This document shows positions 52,313 to 60,725 of a DNA stretch of 64,000 nt, one piece after another. Below the pieces are notes generated by a model. The model made no database searches and was not told the DNA's origin. It worked only from the letters and a program-made list of their open reading frames with translations. The stretch lies in the NCBI RefSeq assembly GCF_046098205.1, contig NZ_JBJURJ010000009.1, positions 1 through 64,000 of the forward strand. The letters run 5' to 3'. Position 1 is the stretch's first letter; every line of letters starts with the position of its first letter. The translations under genes were made by a program, and so were the position numbers. The DNA is from Paenibacillus_AR mesotrionivorans. Its GTDB lineage: Bacteria > Bacillota > Bacilli > Paenibacillales > NBRC-103111.

Positions 52313-54097
52313 ATGGCCAACTTGGGAAAGCCGCTGGATTTTGAGCAATTATTCATGGACGGGTGCTTGCGCAAGGACCGCCCGTTTCACATCCTGATGC
52401 TGTTGTACAAGGGGCTGCGGATGAATTTGCTGTTGTCTCTGGTGTTTTACATTCTGAAGCATGCGCCTACCTGGGTCATCCCCATCGTAACAGCAGATAT
52501 GATCAACCGCTTGAGCGGCCCGAAGCCGGAGAATTTGAACTGGCTGTGGATTGACCTGGCGCTGCTGGCTGTAGTTATTATCCAGAATATCCCCTCTGCC
52601 GTAATCCACGTTAGCTTTATGAGCCGGTCCTCGCGGCAGGTAGAGGCGGGACTGCGGGGGACGCTGATCCGCAAGCTGCAGCATCTGTCCATGTCGTACC
52701 ATTCAGATCTGCGCTCCGGAAAGCTTCAGTCCAAGGTGCTGCGTGACGTGGAAGCGATTGAAACCTTATCCAAGCAGATGATGTATTCCTTCATCCCTGC
52801 TATTACCAATGTCCTGATCGCAATTGTTTTGACGCTGACGAAGAGTCTGACCGTATCGGCCTTCTTTATTATGGTCATCCCCTTCGGTGCCATCCTGATC
52901 ACCTCCTTCCGCAAAAAAATCCGCAGCCGCAACCGGGAATTCCGCCGCCACATCGAGCACATGTCCGGCCAGGTGGCGGAAACGGTGGAGATGATTCCCG
53001 TTACCCGTGCCCATGGGCTGGACGAGTTCGAAATCGAGAAGGTGGACAATACCCTTCACGAGCTGAAGGGCAAGGGCTACAGGCTGGACATTACCGAGGC
53101 CTTGTTCGGCGCTTCCAGCTGGGTTGTGTTCACGCTCTTCCAAGCGTTGTGCCTCGGTTTTACCTGTGTGATGGCCTACAACGGCAAGATTCCGGTAGGG
53201 GATGTGGTCATGTACCAGGGCTTCTTCGCCACCATTCTTTCGTCGCTGAACGCCATTCTGAGTGTGTATCCCCAATTCGCAAGAGGCTTCGAATCGATTC
53301 ATTCTATCTCGGAGGTGCTGACCTCCAATCAGGTGGAGGAATATCAGGGAACCCGGAAGGTGGAGTCGTTCCGCGGGGCCTTCGAATTCCAGAATGTCCA
53401 ATTCAGCTACAAGGATACGGACAAGCATGTGCTCTCGGAGTTCAATCTGAGTGTCAATCCGGGTGAGTGCATTGCCTTCGTAGGAGAGTCGGGGGCCGGC
53501 AAATCCACTGTTCTTAGTATGGTAGTAGGCTTCTATAGGCCTAATGCGGGCCACATCCTGATTGACGGTGTTCCCATGGATGAGCTGGATATGCGTCTCT
53601 ATCGGCAAAAGCTGGCCGTTGTGCCCCAGACCACCGTGCTCTTCTCCGGAAGCATCCGCAGCAATATTACCTTTGGCTTGGACAATGTGCCGGAGGAGCG
53701 GGTGATGGAGGTTGTCCGCATGGCCAATCTGCAGGATGTCATCGCTGAAATGCCCGACGGCCTGGATACCTTGATCGGCGAACACGGCGGCAAGCTGTCC
53801 GGCGGCCAGCGGCAGCGGATCGCCATTGCCCGGGCTATGATCCGCAATCCCGAGATTATCCTGCTGGATGAAGCTACCTCGGCCTTGGATAATATCTCGG
53901 AGCATGTGGTCCAGAAGGCCATGCAGGAGCTGATCCGCGGACGCACCACCTTTATCGTGGCGCACCGTCTGTCTACCATCCGTGACGCCGACCGGATCGT
54001 CGTCATGAAAAACGGCCGGGTAGCCGAGGTGGGCACCTACCAGGAGCTGATGGAGCGGCAGGGCGAGTTTTACCAATTAAAGCAATTGCAGGCATAG
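52313..54097 (+). CDS. exporter-type ABC transporter, fused membrane and ATPase domains
   Basis: 594 residues: six-helix ABC_membrane domain (to about 330) and nucleotide-binding domain with Walker A GESGAGKST, signature LSGGQRQRIAIARAM, Walker B EIILLDEATSALD and the H-loop AHRLSTIRDADRI. This MsbA-like half-transporter works as a homodimer or with a partner. It is unusual that it sits between a sugar-binding protein and its importer permeases; it cannot be the ATPase of that CUT1 importer, which needs an MsmX-type subunit. Substrate unknown. Confidence 0.9.
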   Translation: MANLGKPLDFEQLFMDGCLRKDRPFHILMLLYKGLRMNLLLSLVFYILKHAPTWVIPIVTADMINRLSGPKPENLNWLWIDLALLAVVIIQNIPSAVIHVSFMSRSSRQVEAGLRGTLIRKLQHLSMSYHSDLRSGKLQSKVLRDVEAIETLSKQMMYSFIPAITNVLIAIVLTLTKSLTVSAFFIMVIPFGAILITSFRKKIRSRNREFRRHIEHMSGQVAETVEMIPVTRAHGLDEFEIEKVDNTLHELKGKGYRLDITEALFGASSWVVFTLFQALCLGFTCVMAYNGKIPVGDVVMYQGFFATILSSLNAILSVYPQFARGFESIHSISEVLTSNQVEEYQGTRKVESFRGAFEFQNVQFSYKDTDKHVLSEFNLSVNPGECIAFVGESGAGKSTVLSMVVGFYRPNAGHILIDGVPMDELDMRLYRQKLAVVPQTTVLFSGSIRSNITFGLDNVPEERVMEVVRMANLQDVIAEMPDGLDTLIGEHGGKLSGGQRQRIAIARAMIRNPEIILLDEATSALDNISEHVVQKAMQELIRGRTTFIVAHRLSTIRDADRIVVMKNGRVAEVGTYQELMERQGEFYQLKQLQA

Positions 54098-54115
54098 CCG
54101 TAAAGCACCAGAGAA

Positions 54116-54152
54116 ATCCGTATTCCCGCAAGCCCCGGGGATACGGTTTTTC
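54116..54152 (+). terminator. terminator after the ABC exporter-type gene
   Basis: ATCCGTATTCCC pairs with GGGGATACGG, followed by TTTTTC. Confidence 0.8.
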
Positions 54153-54308
54153 TTTTTTGGACAGTCTGTTTTTATACGGAGATTTCTCTGTTTTTTGTAC
54201 AAAGTAAACGGTTTTTTGAATTCTAACAATGCCTCTTTTAGCGGATAATAAAAGCATGAAGCCAAGCAAAACATGCAAGCTGACATACCACTAAAGGAGT
54301 TGAGTCAC

Positions 54309-55250
54309 ATGAAAACAGCAGATGCCGGGCAGCTGAAAGCGGGTGCTCGCAAAACTGGCCGCCTGACCAGGTTTCTGGATAACGATAATGTAGTCGGATA
54401 CGTATTCGCGGCTCCCTTTATTCTCGGTTTCCTGATTTTCACCCTGTATCCCATTTTATCCTCCCTTTATTACTCCTTTACGAACTATGACTTGCTTTCC
54501 TCCCCAACCTGGGTAGGGTTCGACAATTACCAGAAGATCTTCACCAATGACGAAAAGATCATGAAATCGTTCCAGGTTACATTCACGTATGTATTCCTCA
54601 GTGTTCCGTTCCGTTTAACCTTCGCTTTGATTGTCGCGATGCTTCTGAAAAACGCCATCAAGGGCATTGGCTTTTACCGCTCCGCGTATTACCTGCCTTC
54701 CCTGATCGGCGGCAGCGTAGCCGTTGCGATTATGTGGTCGCAAATTTTCGGTGACAAAGGCCTGGTCAACTCGGCATTGGGCGCTATCGGTATTGATGTC
54801 ACCACCAACTGGATCGGTAATCCCGGCACCGCATTGTATACGCTCATCGCCTTGTCCGTCTGGCAGTTCGGCTCCTCCATGCTGATCTTCCTGGCAGGCC
54901 TGAAGAATATCCCCGCCTCCTACTACGAAGCGGCATCCGTTGACGGAGCCAACAAGGTGCGCCAGTTCTTCAATATCACCTTGCCGCTTCTGAGCCCGAT
55001 CATTCTGTTCAACCTGATCATGCAGACCATTTCCGCGTTTATGACCTTTACGCCGGCATACATCATCTCCAGAGGTGAAGGCGGTCCACTGGACAACACC
55101 CTGCTTTACTCGCTGTACCTGTACCAAAAGGCATTCCGCTTCTTCGACATGGGTTATGCCTCAGCAATGGCATGGGTAATGCTGATTATTATCGCGTTGA
55201 TCACATTCACCCTGTTCAGGCTGTCCAAGCTGTGGGTCCATTACGAATAA
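54309..55250 (+). CDS. CUT1 ABC sugar importer, permease subunit 1 (sugar module 2)
   Basis: About 313 residues, six helices, EAA loop YYEAASVDGANKVRQFFNITL. Closely similar to the permease at 4032-4946. AAAGGAGTTGAGTCAC precedes ATG 54309, so the 12-residue extension is rejected. The next permease follows after 15 bases. Confidence 0.92.
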   Translation: MKTADAGQLKAGARKTGRLTRFLDNDNVVGYVFAAPFILGFLIFTLYPILSSLYYSFTNYDLLSSPTWVGFDNYQKIFTNDEKIMKSFQVTFTYVFLSVPFRLTFALIVAMLLKNAIKGIGFYRSAYYLPSLIGGSVAVAIMWSQIFGDKGLVNSALGAIGIDVTTNWIGNPGTALYTLIALSVWQFGSSMLIFLAGLKNIPASYYEAASVDGANKVRQFFNITLPLLSPIILFNLIMQTISAFMTFTPAYIISRGEGGPLDNTLLYSLYLYQKAFRFFDMGYASAMAWVMLIIIALITFTLFRLSKLWVHYE

Positions 55251-55265
55251 GAGGGGGAAGAAGCC

Positions 55266-56105
55266 ATGACATACAAAAAAATACAACCGTACCTGTATCA
55301 TATTATCGTCGGCGCCATCGCCATCGTCATGATTTACCCCATCCTGTGGCTGATTTCCAGCTCCTTGAAGCCCAATGATGAAATATTTGGCAATGCCTTC
55401 TCCTTAATTCCCAGCCATCTGGAATTCAACAACTATGTGACGGGCTGGAAGGGCTTCGCCAATACCACCTTTGCCACCTTCTTCAAAAACTCGCTGTTTA
55501 TCGCTTCCTTTGCCACCATCGGGGCGGTTTGCTCCTCCGCTTTGGTTGCTTACGGTCTGGCCCGGATTCCCTTCAAGGGAAGCGCCATTCTGTTCACCTG
55601 TGTCATGGGCGTAATGATGCTGCCCAACGACGTGGTTGTGATTCCGCAGTACATCATGTATTCCAAGCTGGGCTGGCTGTCCACCTTCAAGCCGGTAATC
55701 CTGCCCCATTATTTCGCCACACCGTTCTTTATCTTCCTGATCATGCAGTTTATCCGCACCATTCCGCGGGAACTGGATGAGGCCGCTAAGATTGACGGCT
55801 GCACCAAATACAGCATCTTCTTCCGGATTATCCTCCCGCTGATTGTGCCGGCCATGATCACCGCCACCATCTTCTCCTTCTACTGGAGATGGGATGACTT
55901 CCTGACACCGCTTCTGTACCTGAACCGTCCGGAGAACTATCCGGTTTCCCTGGCTCTGAAGCTGTTCCTGGATGCCGAATCCGTTAACAACTGGGGCGGA
56001 ATGTTCGCCATGGCGACCCTCTCCCTGCTGCCCATCTGTACCATCTTCTTCATCTTCCAAAAGTACATTGTAGACGGCATCAGCACCAGCGGCCTGAAGC
56101 AATAA
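55266..56105 (+). CDS. CUT1 ABC sugar importer, permease subunit 2 (sugar module 2)
   Basis: 279 residues, six helices, EAA loop LDEAAKIDGCTKYSIFFRII and C-terminal GISTSGLKQ. Pairs with the preceding permease. Same length as the module 1 counterpart, consistent with duplication of a whole importer. Ends 10 bases before a bidirectional terminator. Confidence 0.92.
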   Translation: MTYKKIQPYLYHIIVGAIAIVMIYPILWLISSSLKPNDEIFGNAFSLIPSHLEFNNYVTGWKGFANTTFATFFKNSLFIASFATIGAVCSSALVAYGLARIPFKGSAILFTCVMGVMMLPNDVVVIPQYIMYSKLGWLSTFKPVILPHYFATPFFIFLIMQFIRTIPRELDEAAKIDGCTKYSIFFRIILPLIVPAMITATIFSFYWRWDDFLTPLLYLNRPENYPVSLALKLFLDAESVNNWGGMFAMATLSLLPICTIFFIFQKYIVDGISTSGLKQ

Positions 56106-56115
56106 AACAAAAACG

Positions 56116-56163
56116 AAACGCCCCTGCCAAAGGCCTTTACCGGCTTTTGCAGGGGCGTTTATT
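56116..56163. terminator. bidirectional terminator between convergent operons
   Basis: AAACGCCCCTGC (56116-56127) and GCAGGGGCGTTT (56149-56160) pair exactly, with an inner AAAGGCC/GGCTTTT pairing. T/A-rich flanks on both sides let it serve the permease operon and the convergent permease gene at 56182. Confidence 0.85.
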
Positions 56164-56181
56164 TACGTTCACAACAGAAGA

Positions 56182-57333
56182 TTAATCCAACATTATGGCT
56201 GCTGCCATCAGCACCAAGAGTCCCGCGGCGTTGGCCACTGTGAATACGCCCAGATACTTGAGAGGCCGGGCATCCGGTGTTTTCAGGTACAGCTTGAAGG
56301 AGATGAGACTGGCCAAGGAGGCAATCAGGGTGCCCAATCCACCCACATTCACGCCAATCAGAAGCTCCTTCCACTGCTCCGTAAAGCCCGAAAGCAGCAC
56401 CGCGGCAGGCACGTTGCTGATGAACTGGCTGGCCAGCACCGAGGAGACCAGACTGCTTTTGTCCATCATGGAGGTAAGGAAATTGCGGATCAGGTCCATC
56501 TGCCCGATATTGCCGGCACAAATAAAGAAAAATACGAAGGTGGCCAACAGACTGTAATCCGCTTTGCGGAAAAGCTCTTTTGCAAAAAGCACCATAGACG
56601 CTAAAACCACCGCCAGCACAATGCCGGAATGGACCAGATGCAGCACGGAGAGCAGACATAACAGGAAGAGCACGGACATCAGAACCACCTGGCGCGGATT
56701 ACTGATAGTTTTCAGGGTATCGAAGTGGACCTCGGTGGATTCCTTCTTGAACAGAAGCACCATCAGCGCCAGCCCAACAAGGCTAAGCAGCGTATAAGGC
56801 AGCATGGCGGCAAGGAACGAAGAGATGGAAATATGGAACTTTGAATACAAAAATAAATTCTGCGGATTACCGATAGGTGTGGCCATACTGCCCAGGTTGG
56901 CCGCAAGGGTCTGGGCGGTGATAACCAGAATAAGGTCTTGCGGACGGCCGATTAAATTTAGCACCACAATGGCAAAGGGCACAAAAGCCAGCAGTGCCAC
57001 GTCGTTGGTGATCAGCATGGAGCCGAAAAAGGGCATAAGGATCAGCAGCAGGCATAAATAACGGACAGATTTGGAGCCGGACAAAAGCCGTTGGGCCAAT
57101 ACCTCGAATAATCCGCAGCTTTGTGCACCGGCTACCACCACCATCAGGCAAAACAGCAGCGCTAGCACACGGAAATCGATATAGTCCAGGTAGGCAGAGG
57201 AAGGCGGGACGAAAAACATAGTCAGCACAGCGCAGAGAAAAGCGGTCACCAGCACCGCTTCTTGCTTGAGAATAGGCCATAAAGCGGATTTGGGGGCCGG
57301 TGCGGGTAAAGAGCGAATAGCAGGTTTCGTCAT
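56182..57333 (-). CDS. ion transporter superfamily permease (ArsB/NhaD/SLC13-like)
   Basis: 383 residues, about ten to eleven transmembrane helices. The reentrant-loop motif ATPIGNPQNLFLY and a symmetrical second-half ASQFISNVPAAVLLSGF are hallmarks of the ion-transporter (CitM/ArsB/NhaD) superfamily. Substrate could be a dicarboxylate, arsenite or Na+; nothing here decides. No arsR or arsC neighbours, which weakens arsenite. Single gene. Confidence 0.82.
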   Translation of the reverse strand: MTKPAIRSLPAPAPKSALWPILKQEAVLVTAFLCAVLTMFFVPPSSAYLDYIDFRVLALLFCLMVVVAGAQSCGLFEVLAQRLLSGSKSVRYLCLLLILMPFFGSMLITNDVALLAFVPFAIVVLNLIGRPQDLILVITAQTLAANLGSMATPIGNPQNLFLYSKFHISISSFLAAMLPYTLLSLVGLALMVLLFKKESTEVHFDTLKTISNPRQVVLMSVLFLLCLLSVLHLVHSGIVLAVVLASMVLFAKELFRKADYSLLATFVFFFICAGNIGQMDLIRNFLTSMMDKSSLVSSVLASQFISNVPAAVLLSGFTEQWKELLIGVNVGGLGTLIASLASLISFKLYLKTPDARPLKYLGVFTVANAAGLLVLMAAAIMLD

Positions 57334-57448
57334 GTAGGGGATACTTCCTTCGTCAGTATGGGATCATGAATGGTTATAAAACGAGCAAATTATAGCATAT
57401 GCCGGCAGGATTGAATACGGGAAGTTGGAGGGAAGGGATGAAGTCCCC

Positions 57449-58336
57449 TTATCCTCCGTTTGTTTTGCCGTTCTGATGGATGGCCCGGTACTGCCGCGGG
57501 GACATGCCGGAGGCTTTTTTGAAGGTTTTGCCGAAGTGGGAGAAGTTATCGAAGCCCGCCGCTTCAGAAATTTCCGTAATGGTTTGGGTGGAGCCCCGCA
57601 GCATCTGCTGGGCTTCTTTGATCCGGGTCAGAGTCAGATATTCGCTGAAGCCGAAGCCGGTAAACTCCTTGAAGGTCCGGCTTAAATGGCTTTTGCTGAT
57701 GAAAAAACGGGCGGACAGACCCTCCAGATCCAGCGGCTCGTTGTAATGGGTGTTAATATATCGGACAATTTCTGTTAATTTCAATTGAGAAGGGGAAGGC
57801 ACTTCGGCAGCCACCGCTTCCTTCTTCAGGAGAATCCGGGCCGTGAGCACCAGAAGCTCGGCTCCGATCTGCTCCACTCTCAGGCTGAACCCGGGAGGTT
57901 TCTCCATCAGCTCCTCCAACAGGCTCAGCAGTAGCCCTTCCACGGTCAGGCGCTCCTGCAGATTCAAGCGGAGAACAGGGTAGTCGCGCCGGAATACGGA
58001 CAGCAGCAGCTCCCGTTCCTCAGCGGGCAAAGCCGCAAAAAAAGCGGGCTGATAATAAAGGACAATACGTTCATGGATGAGGTCATTGCGGTTGGCGGTT
58101 TTGTGGACCTCCTCCGAATCGATCAGCACCAGGTCGCCGGCCAAGATAGTATAATTCCGGTCCTTAATAAAATAATAGCGTTCGCCGGTAAACAGATAAT
58201 AGAGCTCATACTCGCTGTGGAAATGGTTAGCCGTCATGGTGTAGTACATGGACCGGCGGTCAAATTCAACCTGAACCGGGCGCGTGTCCGGTTTTTTGCC
58301 GAAGCTTAAGCTATCGGGCAGTTTGGAGAGTTCCAT
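57449..58336 (-). CDS. AraC-family regulator with cupin sensor domain
   Basis: 295 residues. N-terminal cupin fold (HFHSEYELYYLFTGERYYFI, LAGDLVLIDSEEVHKT) binds a small sugar or similar ligand. C-terminal AraC helix-turn-helix pair (LEGLSARFFISKSHLSRTFK, ITEISEAAGFDNFSHFGKTFK, MSPRQYR). Divergent from the oxidoreductase gene at 58537, its most likely target; a 9-bp inverted repeat lies between them. Confidence 0.88.
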   Translation of the reverse strand: MELSKLPDSLSFGKKPDTRPVQVEFDRRSMYYTMTANHFHSEYELYYLFTGERYYFIKDRNYTILAGDLVLIDSEEVHKTANRNDLIHERIVLYYQPAFFAALPAEERELLLSVFRRDYPVLRLNLQERLTVEGLLLSLLEELMEKPPGFSLRVEQIGAELLVLTARILLKKEAVAAEVPSPSQLKLTEIVRYINTHYNEPLDLEGLSARFFISKSHLSRTFKEFTGFGFSEYLTLTRIKEAQQMLRGSTQTITEISEAAGFDNFSHFGKTFKKASGMSPRQYRAIHQNGKTNGG

Positions 58337-58441
58337 GGAAGGGGGACTCCTTTTTTGGGATTTTCATGATTGTTCTAATGATTGCTTTTATCATAGCAAA
58401 ATATGCGGGTTTTAATCAATAATCCGCCTGAAATGCGGAGA

Positions 58442-58490
58442 TATTATGATTTCAATATGATAGGATGAACTTGTGAACGTTATCATAATA
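58442..58490. promoter_or_regulatory. inverted repeat in the AraC/oxidoreductase divergent region
   Basis: TATTATGAT (58442-58450) and ATCATAATA (58482-58490) are exact inverse copies about four helical turns apart, upstream of the oxidoreductase start at 58537. Suitable as a paired AraC-type operator, inferred from position. Confidence 0.4.
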
Positions 58491-58536
58491 CGAAGCCAAA
58501 GCAAGCATAAAGCAAACCATTAGGAGGGTTATTTTC

Positions 58537-59823
58537 ATGGCGAAGAAGAAATATGTGCAGGTTGGCATTGGCGGAAGAGCGCAGTTTTTCTATGGGGCTA
58601 TTGCCGAGAATTACCGGGAAACCTCGGAGCTGACTGCATTCTGCGATATCAACCAGACCCGCATGGACTATGCCAACAAGCTGCTGCAGGAGAAATATAA
58701 TTACCATACCGTTAACACGTACAAAACCGAAGAGTTCGACCAGATGATTGAAGCTGAAAAGCCCGATGTGGTTATTGTCACCAGCGTGGACCGTACCCAT
58801 CACCGTTATATCATCCGTGCTCTTGAGCTGGGCTGCGATGTTATCACCGAGAAGCCCATGACCGTAGACGTGGAAAAATGCAAGGAAATCTACGATGCTG
58901 TTGAACGGACCGGCCGCAAGGTGCGCGTAACCTTCAACTACCGGTATGCCCCCCACCACACTAAGGCCCGTGAGCTGATTGCAAGTGGTGTTATCGGTGA
59001 TGTGCATTCCATCCACTTCGAATGGCTCCTGAACACCAAACACGGCGCCGACTACTTCCGCCGCTGGCACCGGGACAAGCGGAACAGCGGGGGCCTTCTG
59101 GTCCACAAATCCACCCATCACTTCGACCTGGTGAATTTCTGGATCGGCTCCGAGCCGGAAACAGTTTTTGCCTTCGGCGACCTGATGTTCTACGGACGTG
59201 AAAATGCAGAAAAACGCGGCGTGACCTCCTTCTATCAACGGGCTACCGGCAGCGCCAATGCCAAGGATGATCCCTTCGCTCTGCATATGGACGAAAACGA
59301 AAACCTGAAGGCCATGTATCTGGACGCGGAAAAGGATGATGGCTATCAACGCGACCAAAGCGTTTTCGGCGACGGCATCAACATCGAGGACACTATGGGC
59401 GTAATGGTCCGTTACAAGAACAAGGCCATTCTCACCTATTCCTTGAACGCCTACATGCCTTGGGAGGGCTACCGCATCGCCTTCAACGGCTCCAAGGGCC
59501 GGATCGAAATGAACATTGTGGAGGCCTCTTATGTGAATGCCGGCGGCGACCGTGCGCTGGAAGGCGCCATCGTTGGCAAACACCTGGTGGTTCACCCCAT
59601 GTTCGATGCTCCTTATGAGGTGCAAGTGGAGGAGAAGGCAGGCGGACACGGCGGCGGTGACCCTGTGCTCCTGAATGACCTCTTCGGCGAGCCGGACGAG
59701 GATATCTATAACCGCGCGGCTGACCATGTTGATGGCGCCCGCTCGATTATGACCGGCATTGCCGCCAATCAAGCAATCAAAACCGGCTTGCCCGTCAGAG
59801 TCTCCGACCTGATGAAGTTCTAA
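58537..59823 (+). CDS. Gfo/Idh/MocA-family sugar oxidoreductase
   Basis: 428 residues. N-terminal Rossmann fold (KYVQVGIGGRAQFFYGAIAE, where the usual GxGxxG is GIGGRA), VVIVTSVDRTHH, and the catalytic EKPMTVD, followed by RYAPHHTKARELI and KSTHHFDLVNFW of the substrate domain. NAD(P)-dependent oxidation or reduction of a sugar or cyclitol. AGGAGGGTT precedes the ATG. Controlled probably by the divergent AraC regulator. Confidence 0.88.
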   Translation: MAKKKYVQVGIGGRAQFFYGAIAENYRETSELTAFCDINQTRMDYANKLLQEKYNYHTVNTYKTEEFDQMIEAEKPDVVIVTSVDRTHHRYIIRALELGCDVITEKPMTVDVEKCKEIYDAVERTGRKVRVTFNYRYAPHHTKARELIASGVIGDVHSIHFEWLLNTKHGADYFRRWHRDKRNSGGLLVHKSTHHFDLVNFWIGSEPETVFAFGDLMFYGRENAEKRGVTSFYQRATGSANAKDDPFALHMDENENLKAMYLDAEKDDGYQRDQSVFGDGINIEDTMGVMVRYKNKAILTYSLNAYMPWEGYRIAFNGSKGRIEMNIVEASYVNAGGDRALEGAIVGKHLVVHPMFDAPYEVQVEEKAGGHGGGDPVLLNDLFGEPDEDIYNRAADHVDGARSIMTGIAANQAIKTGLPVRVSDLMKF

Positions 59824-59832
59824 ACATACATT

Positions 59833-59882
59833 AAACTCTCCTGCTGGAAGCCATAAGGCTTTTCTAGCAGGAGAGTTTTTTT
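59833..59882 (+). terminator. terminator after the oxidoreductase gene
   Basis: AAACTCTCCTGCT pairs with AGCAGGAGAGTTT, inner GGAAG/CTTTTC pairing, then seven T. Confidence 0.88.
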
Positions 59883-59953
59883 GTGCTAGAGTTGAACTCT
59901 CAAGAAATAGATTCTAATACAAGAATTTACCTGAGCCGGCTCATAGAATACAA

Positions 59954-60117
59954 GGACTTGTTTGCAAACCCGCTTGAGGGCATCTTTCACCGCCTTTTCG
60001 CCCCCTGCTTCGTTACTTCCCCTTGACGTACCCCCGGTACGCCTTCGGGAAAGTGCCTTGCTTGGAACGAAAAATCGGCCAAATCTGCTCCCCTCGGAGT
60101 TAGCAAACACGTCCTAG
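59954..60117. repeat. MITE-like element with GGAC(G/T)TGTTTGC terminal inverted repeats
   Basis: GGACTTGTTTGC (59954-59965) and GCAAACACGTCC (60103-60114) are inverted repeats with one mismatch flanking about 137 bases. The right end CACGTCCTAG matches the arm of the palindrome at 27277-27304. The interior includes a 74-codon minus-strand frame (59886-60110) that extends past the ends and has no supported product. It fills the 319-base gap before the crystallin-like gene. Confidence 0.6.
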
Positions 60118-60142
60118 CAAAACCCAAAGGAGGTTATATTCT

Positions 60143-60625
60143 ATGAGTCTTTCAAAGAAACCCGCAGTCAAAAAAGCCGCCCCCAAGAAATCCGTTGCCC
60201 CGAAAAAAGTAAGCAAACCGGTTGTTAAGCAAGCCAATCCCGCTTTGTCCCTGTTTTCCGATACGGACTTCGGGGGTACCCGCCAACGCTTCCGCGGCAA
60301 CCTGGGTGTCCGCAACCTGGGCGTCGTTGGTTTGGACAATGACGTGGAGAGCCTCCAGTTTGCTTCCGCCACCACAGCCAATGCCACGCTGGTGCTGTTT
60401 GCGGACCGCAACTACCAAGGAAGAACCCTTATCATCAGAGGCAACCGCAATATAAGTGATCTGGCCGACCAGAACTTTGAGAATACCGCGTCCTCCTTCA
60501 TCATGGCCAACACGAACCTTTCGAATCAGGATATCACCGATATCCAGAACGCCCGGGAAGTGCCCAACAACTACGGCGAAATCCTGGCCCTTATCCGCAA
60601 GGCCAGAGCCAAACGGGCGAAATAA
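60143..60625 (+). CDS. beta/gamma-crystallin-like protein with Lys/Pro/Ala-rich N-tail
   Basis: 160 residues. Residues 1-30 are a basic tail of KKPAVKKAAPKK-type repeats. Two Greek-key motifs follow: LSLFSDTDFGGTRQRF with DNDVESL, and LVLFADRNYQGRTLII with FENTASSF; the (N/D)(N/D)xx(S/T)(S/T) loops are the Ca2+ sites of microbial beta/gamma-crystallins (the first is imperfect). The end is again basic. No signal peptide. Function unknown; the tail could bind nucleic acid or an anionic surface. AAAGGAGG lies about 10 bases before the ATG. Confidence 0.75.
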   Translation: MSLSKKPAVKKAAPKKSVAPKKVSKPVVKQANPALSLFSDTDFGGTRQRFRGNLGVRNLGVVGLDNDVESLQFASATTANATLVLFADRNYQGRTLIIRGNRNISDLADQNFENTASSFIMANTNLSNQDITDIQNAREVPNNYGEILALIRKARAKRAK

Positions 60626-60725
60626 GCTTTTCCATGTAAAAACGCCAGACGCAAAAAAATACCCCGGAAGGCAGCTGACCGCTGTCCTCCGGGTGTTTTC
60701 AATTCATTCGGGGGATAAGTATATG

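Noticed and set aside
52313..54097. ATPase subunit of the adjacent CUT1 sugar importer
   Set aside because: It carries its own six-helix membrane domain and exporter-type order; importer ATPases of this class are MsmX-like soluble proteins.
59886..60110. 74-residue minus-strand frame over the inverted-repeat element
   Set aside because: Coincides with the MITE-like repeat; start and stop do not respect element ends and no family is recognised.
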